From: an uncultured Clostridia bacterium | GTDB taxonomy: Bacteria > Bacillota > Clostridia > Christensenellales > UBA1242 | Reading direction: 5' to 3' | Length of the DNA: 64,000 bases | NCBI GenBank assembly: GCA_944377145.1 | Contig: CALWEH010000007.1 | Span: 1 to 64,000 of the forward strand | Part shown: positions 35,128 to 43,654 of the stretch, in pieces | Numbering within the stretch: the stretch's first letter is position 1 | How the letters are laid out: the number at the start of each line of letters is the position of its first letter | The notes under the pieces: model-generated | What the model was told of the DNA's origin: nothing | The model's input: the letters and a program-made list of their open reading frames with translations, nothing else | The model's database searches: none | Made by a program: the position numbers and the translations under genes

Positions 35128-36153
35128 GTGGAGTTTAAAAGTAAAAGGAAAAAAGATATTTTGCTTTACGCAGTTGACGAATATATCCGTAATCCTCAAC
35201 CAATTACTAGTGCTGGTATAAGTGCAAAATTTAATGATGTGAGTACAGCTACTTTAAGGAATGAGTTGAATGCTTTAGAGCAAATGGGTTATTTGCAACA
35301 AATACACACTTCTGGTGGACGTATTCCTACTAGCCTTGCATATAGATGTTATGTTAATGATATTTTATCAAGCAATAAAATAGATTTTAAATCTTTACAG
35401 CAAGTGAAAGATAATTATGAGATTAAAAGTGTTAATTTAATTAATACATTATCATCTTTAGCAAAACGGTTAAGTAGAGTTACTAATTGTCCTACAATAC
35501 TTGTGCAAAATGGTATTGAAAATTTAAAGATTGTCGATATTAAAATTATTCCGTTAATTCAAAAAGATGCATTGTTGTTAGTAGAAACAGTTGCTGGAGT
35601 AATTGACGATAATCTTAGTGTTGCTCCAGATATTGATAGAGATGCTTGTAGAGATGCTTCAAATTATTTAACAGAGCATTTTAAAGGTCAAACTATTAAA
35701 TATATGGTTGATAATGTAGCTGATGTTTGCTTGAAAGCTGGAGCTCAAATGTTTCAATTTAAAGCACTTATTGATAGTGTTACAGAAGCGTTACAAAATG
35801 TTGTAAAACCAAAGTTAGATATATCTAATAGCAACACTTCAAAATTATTAGATAATATAACTTCAAATGAATATGACGAAGCAAAAGATGTATTATCATT
35901 TTTAGAAGATAGTGATGAAGTTATAAATGCTGTATCTAATACTAATGAGATGAATTTTGTAATTGGAGAAGAAAATACAAATGATAAATTGAAAGGTGGA
36001 ATGATGCTAAGTGCACCAATAATAATTGATGGGGTTAGCATTGCTTCATTAGCATTAGTTGGACCTAAGCGTGTGGATTATGGTAGTTTGGCAGCCGCTT
36101 TAAAGTTTATTATTAACCAAGCTGAAAATATTAATAAGAAAGGAGATTTGTAG
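35128..36153 (+). CDS. hrcA: Heat-inducible transcription repressor HrcA
   Basis: The 341-residue product has an N-terminal winged helix (ILLYAVDEYIRNPQPITSAGI, then VSTATLRNELNALEQMGYLQQIHTSGGRIPTS) and the longer regulatory domain ending GVSIASLALVGPKRVDYGSL. The start codon is GTG, after AAAGGAG. Its stop TAG shares its last base with the GTG start of grpE, so the two are translationally coupled. Confidence 0.96.
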   Translation: MEFKSKRKKDILLYAVDEYIRNPQPITSAGISAKFNDVSTATLRNELNALEQMGYLQQIHTSGGRIPTSLAYRCYVNDILSSNKIDFKSLQQVKDNYEIKSVNLINTLSSLAKRLSRVTNCPTILVQNGIENLKIVDIKIIPLIQKDALLLVETVAGVIDDNLSVAPDIDRDACRDASNYLTEHFKGQTIKYMVDNVADVCLKAGAQMFQFKALIDSVTEALQNVVKPKLDISNSNTSKLLDNITSNEYDEAKDVLSFLEDSDEVINAVSNTNEMNFVIGEENTNDKLKGGMMLSAPIIIDGVSIASLALVGPKRVDYGSLAAALKFIINQAENINKKGDL

Positions 36154-36890
36154 TGGATAATCTTGAAGATATAGAAAATTCATCATCTAATTGTGATGAA
36201 AACTGTGAATGTAGTGAAGATTGTACATGCGGACAAGATTGCAAGTGTAACACAGAAGAAAAATGCAATGATGAATGTAGTTGTGACGAAAGCTGTAATT
36301 GCGATGAGGAAGATAAACATTGTGATTGCGATGAGCATCATGGCGAACATTGTAATTGTAATAAGCATAATAAACATTGTGACTGTGACGAACATGAAAA
36401 TGATAGTGACAGAGAAGATGAAGATTGTGAAGAAGATGACGAAGAAAGCTTAAATGATGATAATTATGAGAAAGAAGGAAATGAGAGTGATGAATATTTC
36501 AAACAATTATTAACAATTCAAGCAGAATTTGATAATTATAGAAAGCGTACACAATCTGATATATCTAAAGCATATCAAAACGGCTTTAATGAAGCAATAG
36601 CTCAATTTCTTCCAGCATTAGATAGCTTTAAAATGGCTACAGATATGATTACAGATAAAAACACACTTGAAGGCATACAATTTATAGAAAAAGGTATATT
36701 AACCACTCTTGAAAAAATGGGTGTAACAGTTATTGATACTAGCGGAAAATTTGACCCTAATTTGCATCAAGCAATAGGGGTTGAAGAAGATGAAGGATTT
36801 GAGAGTGGAGATATAATAAAAGAATGTTTCAAAGGATTTAAGATGGGAGATAAGGTTATTAGATATTCCCAAGTTATTGTTAGGAAATAA
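36153..36890 (+). CDS. grpE: GrpE with a cysteine-rich metallothionein-like N-terminus
   Basis: Residues about 113-245 are ordinary GrpE, the nucleotide exchange factor of DnaK (LLTIQAEFDNYRKRTQSDIS coiled coil, FDPNLHQAIGVEED, and GDKVIRYSQVIVRK at the end). Residues 14-92 are extraordinary: 19 cysteines in eight CxC pairs plus seven histidines among acidic residues, with the unit KHCDCDEH occurring twice. This resembles a metallothionein. GTG start coupled to the hrcA stop. The open frame is uninterrupted, and the operon overlap supports the long form. Confidence 0.93.
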   Translation: MDNLEDIENSSSNCDENCECSEDCTCGQDCKCNTEEKCNDECSCDESCNCDEEDKHCDCDEHHGEHCNCNKHNKHCDCDEHENDSDREDEDCEEDDEESLNDDNYEKEGNESDEYFKQLLTIQAEFDNYRKRTQSDISKAYQNGFNEAIAQFLPALDSFKMATDMITDKNTLEGIQFIEKGILTTLEKMGVTVIDTSGKFDPNLHQAIGVEEDEGFESGDIIKECFKGFKMGDKVIRYSQVIVRK

Positions 36891-36891
36891 T

Positions 36892-37317
36892 ATGATAAAA
36901 AATGTTAATCATACTAATAAAAAAGATTTTGAAACACTATTAAATAATTTTTGGAAAGGAGCTTCTTTAGCTGATTGTAAAAAAGATGCTTCTACCACAG
37001 GACAATTTCTGTATTACATTAATGGTAAAGCAGTAGGACTATTAACTTGTTCTATAAAAAAAGAATATGTGCCAGGTTGTAATACAGGTAAAGTAGCATA
37101 TTTAGAGGGATTATATATCCTTCCTGAATATAGAAGACAAGGCTTTGCAACGAAACTTGTTGAGCAGTTTGAAAAATGGGCTCAAAAGCATAGTTGCAAA
37201 GAAATGGCAAGTGACATTGAAATTGATAATGACATAAGCCTGCAATTTCATAATAAAATGGGTTTTGAAATTGTTGAAAAAACTATCCATTTGAAAAAAA
37301 TTTTTAAGGAGAATTAA
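36892..37317 (+). CDS. GNAT acetyltransferase, aminoglycoside 6'-N-acetyltransferase-like
   Basis: The 141-residue GNAT protein has the acetyl-CoA loop [14 protein letters not shown] and the order [15 protein letters not shown]...[29 protein letters not shown], which closely resembles AAC(6')-I enzymes. Whether it acts on aminoglycosides or a cell metabolite is unknown. It starts one base after the grpE stop and ends just before dnaK, so it is part of the heat-shock operon and under HrcA control. Confidence 0.8.
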   Translation: MIKNVNHTNKKDFETLLNNFWKGASLADCKKDASTTGQFLYYINGKAVGLLTCSIKKEYVPGCNTGKVAYLEGLYILPEYRRQGFATKLVEQFEKWAQKHSCKEMASDIEIDNDISLQFHNKMGFEIVEKTIHLKKIFKEN

Positions 37318-37318
37318 T

Positions 37319-39133
37319 ATGGGAAAAATTATTGGAATCGACTTAGGAACCACAAATTCATGTGTAGCAGTTATGGAAGGAGGAGCTCCAACTGTTATTG
37401 CTAATAGTGAAGGAGGAAGAACTACTCCTAGTGTAGTAGGATTTAAAGATGGAGAAAGGTTAGTAGGGCAAGTTGCGAAACGTCAAGCAGTTGCAAATCC
37501 TGAAAGAACAGTTGTTTCTATTAAACGTGAAATGGGTACAGATTATAAAGTAAAAATTGATGATAAATCTTACTCACCTCAAGAAATTTCAGCTATGATT
37601 TTATCAAAATTAAAAGCAGATGCAGAAAGTTATTTAGGAAGCCCTGTAACTCAAGCTGTTATTACTGTTCCAGCATATTTTAATGATAGTCAACGTCAAG
37701 CTACTAAAGATGCTGGTAAAATCGCAGGACTTGAAGTTTTACGTATTATAAACGAACCTAAAGCAGCAGCTCTTGCTTATGGTCTTGATAAAGCAGATAA
37801 GAAAAACCAAAAAATATTAGTATTCGATCTTGGTGGCGGAACTTTTGATGTAAGTATTTTGGAAATTGGTGATGGAGTGTTTGAAGTATTGTCTACTAAT
37901 GGAGATACTCGTCTTGGCGGAGATGATTTTGATAATAAAATTATAGATTTATTAGTAGATGAATTTAAGAAATCAAACGGAATTGATTTAAGTAAAGATC
38001 GTCTTGCAATGCAAAGATTAAAAGAAGCTGCTGAAAAAGCTAAAATTGAATTAAGTACTTTAACTCAAACTACAATAAGCTTGCCATTTATAACAGCAGA
38101 TGCTACAGGACCAAAACATTTAGAATATACTTTAACTAGAGCTAAATTTGAAAATATGATTAGTGACCTTGTAGAAAGAACATTGGTTTGTACTCGTAAA
38201 GCATTGGAAGATGCTAAATTAACAAAAAATGATATTCAAAATGTAGTTCTTGTAGGAGGTTCTACACGTGTTCCTTGTGTTGTAGAAGCTTTGGAAAAAG
38301 AAATAAATATTACCCCATTCAAAGGAATTAACCCTGATGAATGTGTTGCTATTGGTGCTGCTATTCAAGCAGGTGTTTTAGCTGGAGAGGTAAAAGATGT
38401 ATTGCTTCTAGATGTTACTCCATTATCACTTGGAATTGAAACTTTAGGAGGAGTATTTACAAAACTTATTGAAAGAAATACAACAATTCCTACAAAGAAA
38501 AGTCAAATATTTAGTACAGCTCAAGATAACCAACCAGGTGTTGAAATTCATGTATTACAAGGAGAACGCCCATTTGCTGCACAAAATAAATCTTTAGGAA
38601 AATTCCAATTAGTAGGTATTCCACCAGCTCCAAGAGGAATTCCTCAAATTGAAGTTACTTTTGATATTGATGCAAATGGTATTGTTAATGTAAGTGCAAA
38701 AGATTTAGGTACTAACAAAGAACAAAAAATTACAATTACAGCTAGCACAAATTTAAGCGAAGAAGAAATAGATAAGGCAGTAAAAGAAGCTGAACAATTT
38801 GCAGAAGAAGATAAAAAACGCCGTGAAGTTGTAGATACAAGAAATTCTCTTGATGCAACAATTATGAATATTGAAAAAGTTATTAAAGAAAACGGTGACA
38901 AGCTAAGCGAAGAAGATAAAAAGAAATTAACAGACGCTTGCGATGAAGCTAAAAAACATTTAGAAGCTGAAGGTGTAGATGAGCTTAAAAAAGCTATGGA
39001 AGACTTAAACAATGTTTCAAATGAAATATTTACTAAGATGTACCAAAATATGCAACAACAAGCTCCAAATACTGATAATGCTTCAAATGATAAAAAAGAT
39101 AATAACGGAGATGATGAGGTTATTGTTGAATAA
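37319..39133 (+). CDS. dnaK: Chaperone protein DnaK (Hsp70)
   Basis: A 604-residue Hsp70 with the ATPase signatures [28 protein letters not shown] and [12 protein letters not shown], the substrate-binding domain ([13 protein letters not shown]), and a lid ending in an acidic tail. It lacks the insertion of Gram-negative DnaK, as usual for Firmicutes. AAGGAGAA precedes the ATG. Confidence 0.98.
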   Translation: MGKIIGIDLGTTNSCVAVMEGGAPTVIANSEGGRTTPSVVGFKDGERLVGQVAKRQAVANPERTVVSIKREMGTDYKVKIDDKSYSPQEISAMILSKLKADAESYLGSPVTQAVITVPAYFNDSQRQATKDAGKIAGLEVLRIINEPKAAALAYGLDKADKKNQKILVFDLGGGTFDVSILEIGDGVFEVLSTNGDTRLGGDDFDNKIIDLLVDEFKKSNGIDLSKDRLAMQRLKEAAEKAKIELSTLTQTTISLPFITADATGPKHLEYTLTRAKFENMISDLVERTLVCTRKALEDAKLTKNDIQNVVLVGGSTRVPCVVEALEKEINITPFKGINPDECVAIGAAIQAGVLAGEVKDVLLLDVTPLSLGIETLGGVFTKLIERNTTIPTKKSQIFSTAQDNQPGVEIHVLQGERPFAAQNKSLGKFQLVGIPPAPRGIPQIEVTFDIDANGIVNVSAKDLGTNKEQKITITASTNLSEEEIDKAVKEAEQFAEEDKKRREVVDTRNSLDATIMNIEKVIKENGDKLSEEDKKKLTDACDEAKKHLEAEGVDELKKAMEDLNNVSNEIFTKMYQNMQQQAPNTDNASNDKKDNNGDDEVIVE

Positions 39134-39175
39134 TTTTAATTAGTAAATAGTTAAAATTATTTAAATACTTTTTGT

Positions 39176-39227
39176 AAGAAAGCAAGGTAAAGTGAAAATA
39201 TATTAATTGCTTTATTGTTGCTTTCTT
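39176..39227 (+). other. Long hairpin between dnaK and dnaJ
   Basis: A perfect 10-bp stem (AAGAAAGCAA at 39176-39185 with TTGCTTTCTT at 39218-39227), extended inwards by about 6 more pairs. There is no T run after it, so it is probably not a terminator; an mRNA stability or processing element setting the DnaK to DnaJ ratio is a reasonable inference. Confidence 0.55.
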
Positions 39228-39269
39228 TCATAAAAAGTAGAAAAAATAAATAAAAGAAATAGGAAAAAT

Positions 39270-40385
39270 ATGGCAAATAAAGATTATTATTCAATATTGG
39301 GAGTTAGCAAAACTGCAAGTGAAGATGAAATAAAGTCTGCATATAGAAATTTAGCTAAAAAATACCACCCAGATATAAATAAAACTCCTGAAGCACAAGA
39401 AAAATTTAAGGAAATTTCTGAAGCTTATTCTGTATTAAGTGATAAAACCAAAAGAAGTAATTACGATCAGTTTGGTTCAGCTGATGGTCAAAACTTTAAT
39501 TCAGGTTCAGGGTTTTCAGGGTTTAATCAAGGATTTGAAGGTGGATTTGAGGATATTTTTAATTTCTTTGGTGGAGCTTTTGGCAGAGGGTCTCGTGGGG
39601 CTCAACAAGAAGTTGGAGCTGACCTTGTAACAGATCTTTCTATTAGTTTTGAAGAAGCCGCATTTGGAGTTGAAAAAGAAATAACCATTTTAAGAATGGA
39701 AAAATGTAAAGAATGTGGTGGAAGTGGAGCTAAAAAAGGTAGTGAAACTGTTAAATGTAGCGATTGTAACGGTACAGGAAAAGTCCAATTTGTTCAAAAT
39801 ACTTTGTTTGGTAGAATTTCTAGTACAACTGATTGTAAAACTTGTGGAGGTACAGGAACTATCATAAAAGAAAAATGTACTAATTGTAGAGGTTCAGGCT
39901 TATCTAAAACAAATGTAAAAGTAAAAGTGAAAATTCCTGCTGGTATTGATGATGGGCAAACTATTAAAATGAGAGGAGAGGGCGAACAGGTAGCTAGTGC
40001 AAATGGTGTTGCGGGAGATTTGCATATTAATATTAAAGTTCAACCTCATAAATTACTAGTAAGAAAAGATTTTAATTTATATGTTGACGTGTATGTTCCA
40101 TTTACAACCTTATTATTAGGTGGGCAAATGGAAGTGCCTACTCTAAAAGGAGTGACAACTATAGATATTAAACCTTTAACTCAATCTAACACAAAGTATA
40201 CTTTAAAAGGAAAAGGAATTAAATTTTTACGAGGATTTGGTTGTGGAGATTTAATTGTTACATTAAAAGGTGAAATACCTAAAACATTAGACAAAAATGC
40301 AAAGAAATTAATTAAAGAATTAGAAAACAATATTTCTTCTAACGATTATCCAAAAACAGAAGGATATAATAAAAAATTAAAATAA
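39270..40385 (+). CDS. dnaJ: Chaperone protein DnaJ (Hsp40)
   Basis: The 371-residue product has the J domain with HPD (KKYHPDINK), a G/F-rich linker (about 70-110), four CxxCxGxG zinc repeats ([32 protein letters not shown]) and the C-terminal substrate-binding domain. It stimulates DnaK ATPase. It lies 136 bases after dnaK, last gene of the operon. Confidence 0.98.
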   Translation: MANKDYYSILGVSKTASEDEIKSAYRNLAKKYHPDINKTPEAQEKFKEISEAYSVLSDKTKRSNYDQFGSADGQNFNSGSGFSGFNQGFEGGFEDIFNFFGGAFGRGSRGAQQEVGADLVTDLSISFEEAAFGVEKEITILRMEKCKECGGSGAKKGSETVKCSDCNGTGKVQFVQNTLFGRISSTTDCKTCGGTGTIIKEKCTNCRGSGLSKTNVKVKVKIPAGIDDGQTIKMRGEGEQVASANGVAGDLHINIKVQPHKLLVRKDFNLYVDVYVPFTTLLLGGQMEVPTLKGVTTIDIKPLTQSNTKYTLKGKGIKFLRGFGCGDLIVTLKGEIPKTLDKNAKKLIKELENNISSNDYPKTEGYNKKLK

Positions 40386-40398
40386 TTATAAATATATT

Positions 40399-40425
40399 AA
40401 AAACTTGTTTTAAACAAGTTTTTTT
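40399..40425 (+). terminator. Terminator of the heat-shock operon
   Basis: A near-perfect palindrome (AAACTTGTTT, TA, AACAAGTTT) followed by T's, 15 bases after dnaJ. Confidence 0.85.
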
Positions 40426-40458
40426 AACAAAATTTTTAAAAACTGAATATAATTAAGT

Positions 40459-40548
40459 ATGAAAATTTATTGTTTTAAAATACCTAAGTTTTTTAAACCT
40501 TTAGCAAAATTAATTTTTGGTAAAAATATTTATTATATAGGAAAATAG
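40459..40548 (+). CDS. spoVM: SpoVM-like spore morphogenesis peptide, 29 residues
   Basis: The peptide begins MKIYCFKIPKFFKPLAKLIF, which lines up with Bacillus SpoVM (MKFYTIKLPKFLGGIVRAML), including the proline at position 9 needed for its recognition of membrane curvature, and the amphipathic pattern. SpoVM anchors the spore coat on the forespore membrane. A TATAAT with a TTAACA -35 ends only 5 bases before the ATG, and there is no Shine-Dalgarno, so the transcript could be leaderless if that promoter is used. Its closeness to pdaB supports a sporulation role. Confidence 0.75.
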   Translation: MKIYCFKIPKFFKPLAKLIFGKNIYYIGK

Positions 40549-40753
40549 TTTTTATATAATAAATATTTTTTTATTTAATTAATGAAAATAATTCGTGAGG
40601 AATTATATTTTTTGTATTTTATTATAATAAAAACATCTTGAACGACAAAATTATATAAAAAATTATAAAAAAGGTGGTTTTATTTCAAAAGTTTTTGGCA
40701 TTTTAGATTGATTTATCGCATATTAATAGGTTAAAGTAAAAGGGTAGATATCT
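40549..40753. other. Intergenic region with a sigma-G-like promoter candidate for pdaB
   Basis: A 205-base spacer. At 40698-40725 GCATT, a 16-base spacer and CATATTA resemble the forespore sigma-G pattern; the match is imperfect. Nothing else was recognised. Confidence 0.35.
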
Positions 40754-41518
40754 ATGTTGCGATTTTCAATAAAAAAGCGTACTGTTGCATTTATATTTCT
40801 ATTTATTGCATTGATAGCTTTTTGTGCCACTCAAAATTCTACTTTGCAAGTGGCAAATGTGTATTTTAACACTAAATTTAAAAAATTGCCAATATATTCT
40901 GTTCAAACAGATGAAAAAAAAGTTGCTATATCTTTTGACGCTGCTTGGGGTGCAGATAAAACAAGTGAAATAATGACAATATGTGAAGAATATGGAGTAA
41001 AAGCTACATTCTTTTTAGTTGGATTTTGGGTGGAAGATTACCCAGATGTTGCAAAAACTATTGCTGAACGTGGTTTTGAAATAGGTTTGCATAGTAGCAC
41101 TCACCCTGATATGTGCAATTTATCTTCAAGTCAAATAGAATTAGAGCTTAGCAAAAATAGAGAAATAATACAATCTGTTTGTGGAGTTGAAGCTAATTTA
41201 TTTCGTCCTCCATACGGCTCGTATAACGACACTTTAATAAATATATGTGAGGATATGAATATAATTCCTGTTCAATGGAGTGTAGATAGCTTGGATTGGA
41301 AGGGAATTAGTGCAAGCGAGATTGCAAATAGAGTTTGCTCTCAGTCAAAAGAAGGAAGCATTGTTCTATTTCATAATAATTCAGATAATATTATTCAAGG
41401 AATAAGAATGGTGTTAGAATACTATAAAAACAATAATTTTAATGTAGTGCCTGTGGGAGAGCTTATTTACCAACAGCATTACACTATTAATCAACAAGGA
41501 ATACAAATAAAAAAATAA
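40754..41518 (+). CDS. pdaB: Polysaccharide deacetylase, PdaB-like (sporulation)
   Basis: The 254-residue product has an N-terminal membrane anchor (about 10-27) and a NodB-type carbohydrate esterase domain: ISFDAAWGADKT (catalytic Asp motif), GLHSSTHPDM (metal histidines), RPPYGSYN and VLFHNN. PdaB-type enzymes act on spore cortex or germ-cell-wall peptidoglycan and are needed for spore stability. An AAGGG site precedes the ATG. The PdaB assignment rather than another deacetylase is based on the short anchor and the VAISFDAAWG start. Confidence 0.82.
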   Translation: MLRFSIKKRTVAFIFLFIALIAFCATQNSTLQVANVYFNTKFKKLPIYSVQTDEKKVAISFDAAWGADKTSEIMTICEEYGVKATFFLVGFWVEDYPDVAKTIAERGFEIGLHSSTHPDMCNLSSSQIELELSKNREIIQSVCGVEANLFRPPYGSYNDTLINICEDMNIIPVQWSVDSLDWKGISASEIANRVCSQSKEGSIVLFHNNSDNIIQGIRMVLEYYKNNNFNVVPVGELIYQQHYTINQQGIQIKK

Positions 41519-41535
41519 AAAACAAGGAGAAACTA

Positions 41536-42156
41536 ATGAATCACGAATTATTAGAAAATAACAAAGTATTTTTACAAGGTATGGTAGTAAATGAACCTGT
41601 ATATAGTCATGAAGTGTTAAATGAAGGATTTTATAATTTAAACATTTCTATTCCTCGACTTTCAGGTCAAAATGATATCATTCCTGTAACTATTAGTGAA
41701 AGAATTTTATCAACAGCTAAAATAAAGGTTGGTGATATTATTGCAATTAAAGGTCAATTTAGAAGTTATAATAAAATTGAAAATAATAAAAGTAAATTGG
41801 TATTAACAGTGTTTGTTAGAGAGTTGTGTGAAGTAGATGAACATTCAAATCCAAATATTATAGAAATTTATGGATATATTTGCAAATCTCCAATATATAG
41901 AACAACTCCATTTAATAGAGAGATAACAGATGTGTTAATGGCAGTAAACCGCTCATATAATAAATCAGATTATATACCATGTATAACTTGGGGTAGAAAT
42001 GCAAGATTTGTAGGAGAGTTGCCTGTAGGAACTAAGCTTGAAATGGTGGGAAGAATTCAATCTAGGGAATATTTCAAAAAACAGGAAAATTCAGATGAAC
42101 CAATTTCAAAAATGGCTTATGAAATTTCTGTATCAAAAGTTATTCAATGTGAATAA
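41536..42156 (+). CDS. Single-stranded DNA-binding-like protein with two OB folds
   Basis: The 206-residue product looks like two consecutive SSB-type OB folds: residues about 8-110 (NKVFLQGMVVNEPVYSHEV...NLNISIPRLSG) and 112-205 (NIIEIYGYICKSPIYRTTPFNREITDVLMAVNR...YIPCITWGRNA). The second has the classic SSB look. Proteins of this double type are found in Clostridia beside the normal ssb; the function is not known. It follows pdaB by 17 bases. Confidence 0.75.
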   Translation: MNHELLENNKVFLQGMVVNEPVYSHEVLNEGFYNLNISIPRLSGQNDIIPVTISERILSTAKIKVGDIIAIKGQFRSYNKIENNKSKLVLTVFVRELCEVDEHSNPNIIEIYGYICKSPIYRTTPFNREITDVLMAVNRSYNKSDYIPCITWGRNARFVGELPVGTKLEMVGRIQSREYFKKQENSDEPISKMAYEISVSKVIQCE

Positions 42157-42162
42157 AAATGT

Positions 42163-42191
42163 TTGACAAAATATATTAAATGTTCTACAAT
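42163..42191 (+). promoter_or_regulatory. Upstream promoter P1 of the sigma-like regulator gene
   Basis: TTGACA (42163-42168), a 17-base spacer and TACAAT (42186-42191), starting directly after the OB-fold gene. Expected start of transcription is near 42198, upstream of the Spo0A-like boxes. Confidence 0.75.
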
Positions 42192-42224
42192 ACTATTGTT
42201 TGATTAGAACATTTTGTACAAATT

Positions 42225-42241
42225 TGTCGAATTTTGTCGAC
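42225..42241 (+). promoter_or_regulatory. Two tandem Spo0A-box-like heptamers
   Basis: TGTCGAA (42225-42231, exact consensus) and TGTCGAC (42235-42241, one mismatch) in the same orientation with starts 10 bases apart, so on one face of the helix. They lie just downstream of P1 and about 27 bases upstream of the P2 -35, a position that could repress P1 and activate P2. Binding is inferred. Confidence 0.6.
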
Positions 42242-42267
42242 TAATTTCAAAAAAATGGCACTATATC

Positions 42268-42297
42268 TTGACTTTGTTTAAACTTATGTTCTATAAT
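42268..42297 (+). promoter_or_regulatory. Downstream promoter P2 of the sigma-like regulator gene
   Basis: TTGACT (42268-42273), an 18-base spacer and TATAAT (42292-42297), 24 bases before the ATG at 42321. Confidence 0.78.
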
Positions 42298-42320
42298 CTC
42301 GTCAAACAAGGGAGGGGTTA

Positions 42321-42791
42321 ATGTTGTTAAAAAGTGATGCTAAAGTTTTAATTATGGCATATAGATGGATTGAAAAAAATTGCAATTTAATCGATGAGTT
42401 TGTCTACAAGCATTCAATTAATTTTGGACCATCACCAGAATATTGTAGTACATACGATGTTACAAATAATATTATTGACTTAATAGAACGCAAGAATAGA
42501 CTTATAAATTTAAAACTTATTTTAGATGAATTGATTGATGAGTTAAGCGTTGAGGATAAAAAAATTTTATTAGCTAAAATGAAATTTAATCTATCTATGA
42601 AATTGATTTGTGAAGCGTTTAAAATGCCTTCTTTAAGAACTGCTTTTAGAAGAATAGATAAAGCAATACAAAGCTTTACTATTCATGCTAATAATTCACA
42701 ATATAAAGCAAAGCTTGAATATATGTTAGACAAAGAATATTGGATAGCTAACATTAGAAAAAACATGGAAGAAAAAAATGTTTGCGGTTAA
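42321..42791 (+). CDS. Sigma-factor-like helix-turn-helix regulator, first gene of the capsid cassette
   Basis: The 156-residue, all-helical product has a sigma region 4-like end: LIDELSVEDKKILLAKMKFNLSMKLICEAFKMPSLRTAFRRIDKAIQSF (about residues 70-120), the layout of phage late-transcription regulators of the ArpU/RinA kind. It lacks a recognisable sigma region 2. AGGGAGGGG precedes the ATG. Its position before a terminase-portal-capsid run suggests it controls that run, but a minus-strand gene lies between. The family call is tentative. Confidence 0.6.
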   Translation: MLLKSDAKVLIMAYRWIEKNCNLIDEFVYKHSINFGPSPEYCSTYDVTNNIIDLIERKNRLINLKLILDELIDELSVEDKKILLAKMKFNLSMKLICEAFKMPSLRTAFRRIDKAIQSFTIHANNSQYKAKLEYMLDKEYWIANIRKNMEEKNVCG

Positions 42792-42808
42792 TCCGCAAAC
42801 TTTTTTTT
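42780..42808. terminator. Terminator overlapping the regulator stop codon
   Basis: An 8-bp GC-rich stem (GTTTGCGG at 42780-42787 with CCGCAAAC at 42793-42800) and a long T run; the stop codon lies in the loop. It isolates the regulator from the terminase genes. Confidence 0.9.
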
Positions 42809-43571
42809 ATTCAAAAGGGTCAAAAGGCTTTACTTCATTTTTACTAGATTGCTTATTATATGCAAATTTTATTAATAAAAATGCAAATATAACAAAAGGT
42901 ATACATATTAAAACTATTGTTATTTTAAATGGATTACTATTTACTTTTATTAGTTCATTGCTGTTTGTAGATGTGATATTCCATTGAGGAGTTGCTATAT
43001 ATGGCAACTTCTCATTATTTTTAATAATCTCATCCATTTGATCACATGAATCTGAGTATACATATCCACATTCGTTAGTTACAGTGTATTTACAAAAATA
43101 CCAAATATTAGTTCTTTCTTCAATAGTGCTTTCACCATATATTTTACCATAATATATCAAATCTGTACAATACACAGGTAGGAGAATTTTTAAATGTGCA
43201 TCATTAGATCTAGAAAATGGCTTATCATACATTTCTCTACTGTTATTATACACTCTAAATGAAATGTTTTCTAAAAAAGGTTCTCTGGGAGTTCCTTGAA
43301 CACATTGTACTTGAGATTTTTTTACATAACCTATAATGTCCATGTATTTTGCTTTATAAAAATCATCATATTCATTAATTAATTCAACGAAATAGGATTG
43401 TTCTAACATAAAATATACATTTGTGTAATTTGTGTTATCGCTTGGAGTTTTAAATAGATAACATTCATTTTGTAATACTTGGGCATAGGCTGTAGTATTA
43501 TCAGCGGACACATAATTTATTGGCTGAAAAAACTGAATTATTACAGAAAATAAAACAAATAAAACTTTCAT
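42807..43571 (-). CDS. Membrane-anchored secreted protein with SH3-like domain, unrecognised
   Basis: A 254-residue product with an N-terminal signal peptide (about 1-23, ending near SADN), an extracellular part with bacterial SH3-like repeats (YFVELINEYDDFYKAKYMDIIGYVKKSQVQ) and about five cysteines, and a C-terminal membrane helix (about 217-240) with a short cytoplasmic tail. On its strand a TATAAT lies near 43583-43578. It sits inside the capsid cassette but on the other strand. Possible roles such as cell-envelope sensing or blocking superinfection are guesses. Confidence 0.65.
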   Translation of the reverse strand: MKVLFVLFSVIIQFFQPINYVSADNTTAYAQVLQNECYLFKTPSDNTNYTNVYFMLEQSYFVELINEYDDFYKAKYMDIIGYVKKSQVQCVQGTPREPFLENISFRVYNNSREMYDKPFSRSNDAHLKILLPVYCTDLIYYGKIYGESTIEERTNIWYFCKYTVTNECGYVYSDSCDQMDEIIKNNEKLPYIATPQWNITSTNSNELIKVNSNPFKITIVLICIPFVIFAFLLIKFAYNKQSSKNEVKPFDPFE

Positions 43572-43616
43572 AAAAACATTATAACATAGATAAAATAAAA
43601 ATTTTTGGCAGTTATT

Positions 43617-43646
43617 GGTCGAATTTCACTTTTTTTGTAGTAAAAT
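43617..43646 (+). promoter_or_regulatory. Possible Spo0A-type promoter of the capsid genes
   Basis: GGTCGAA (43617-43623, one mismatch to the Spo0A box) is followed after 17 bases by TAAAAT (43641-43646). A start near 43653 would give an almost leaderless mRNA, which would fit the lack of a Shine-Dalgarno before the terminase ATG. Weak evidence. Confidence 0.3.
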
Positions 43647-43654
43647 TACAGCGT

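Noticed and set aside
36193..36453. 86-codon frame in another phase inside grpE
   Set aside because: It is an echo of the repetitive TGT/GAT codons of the cysteine-rich region; no ribosome binding site. The GrpE frame is fixed by the hrcA overlap.
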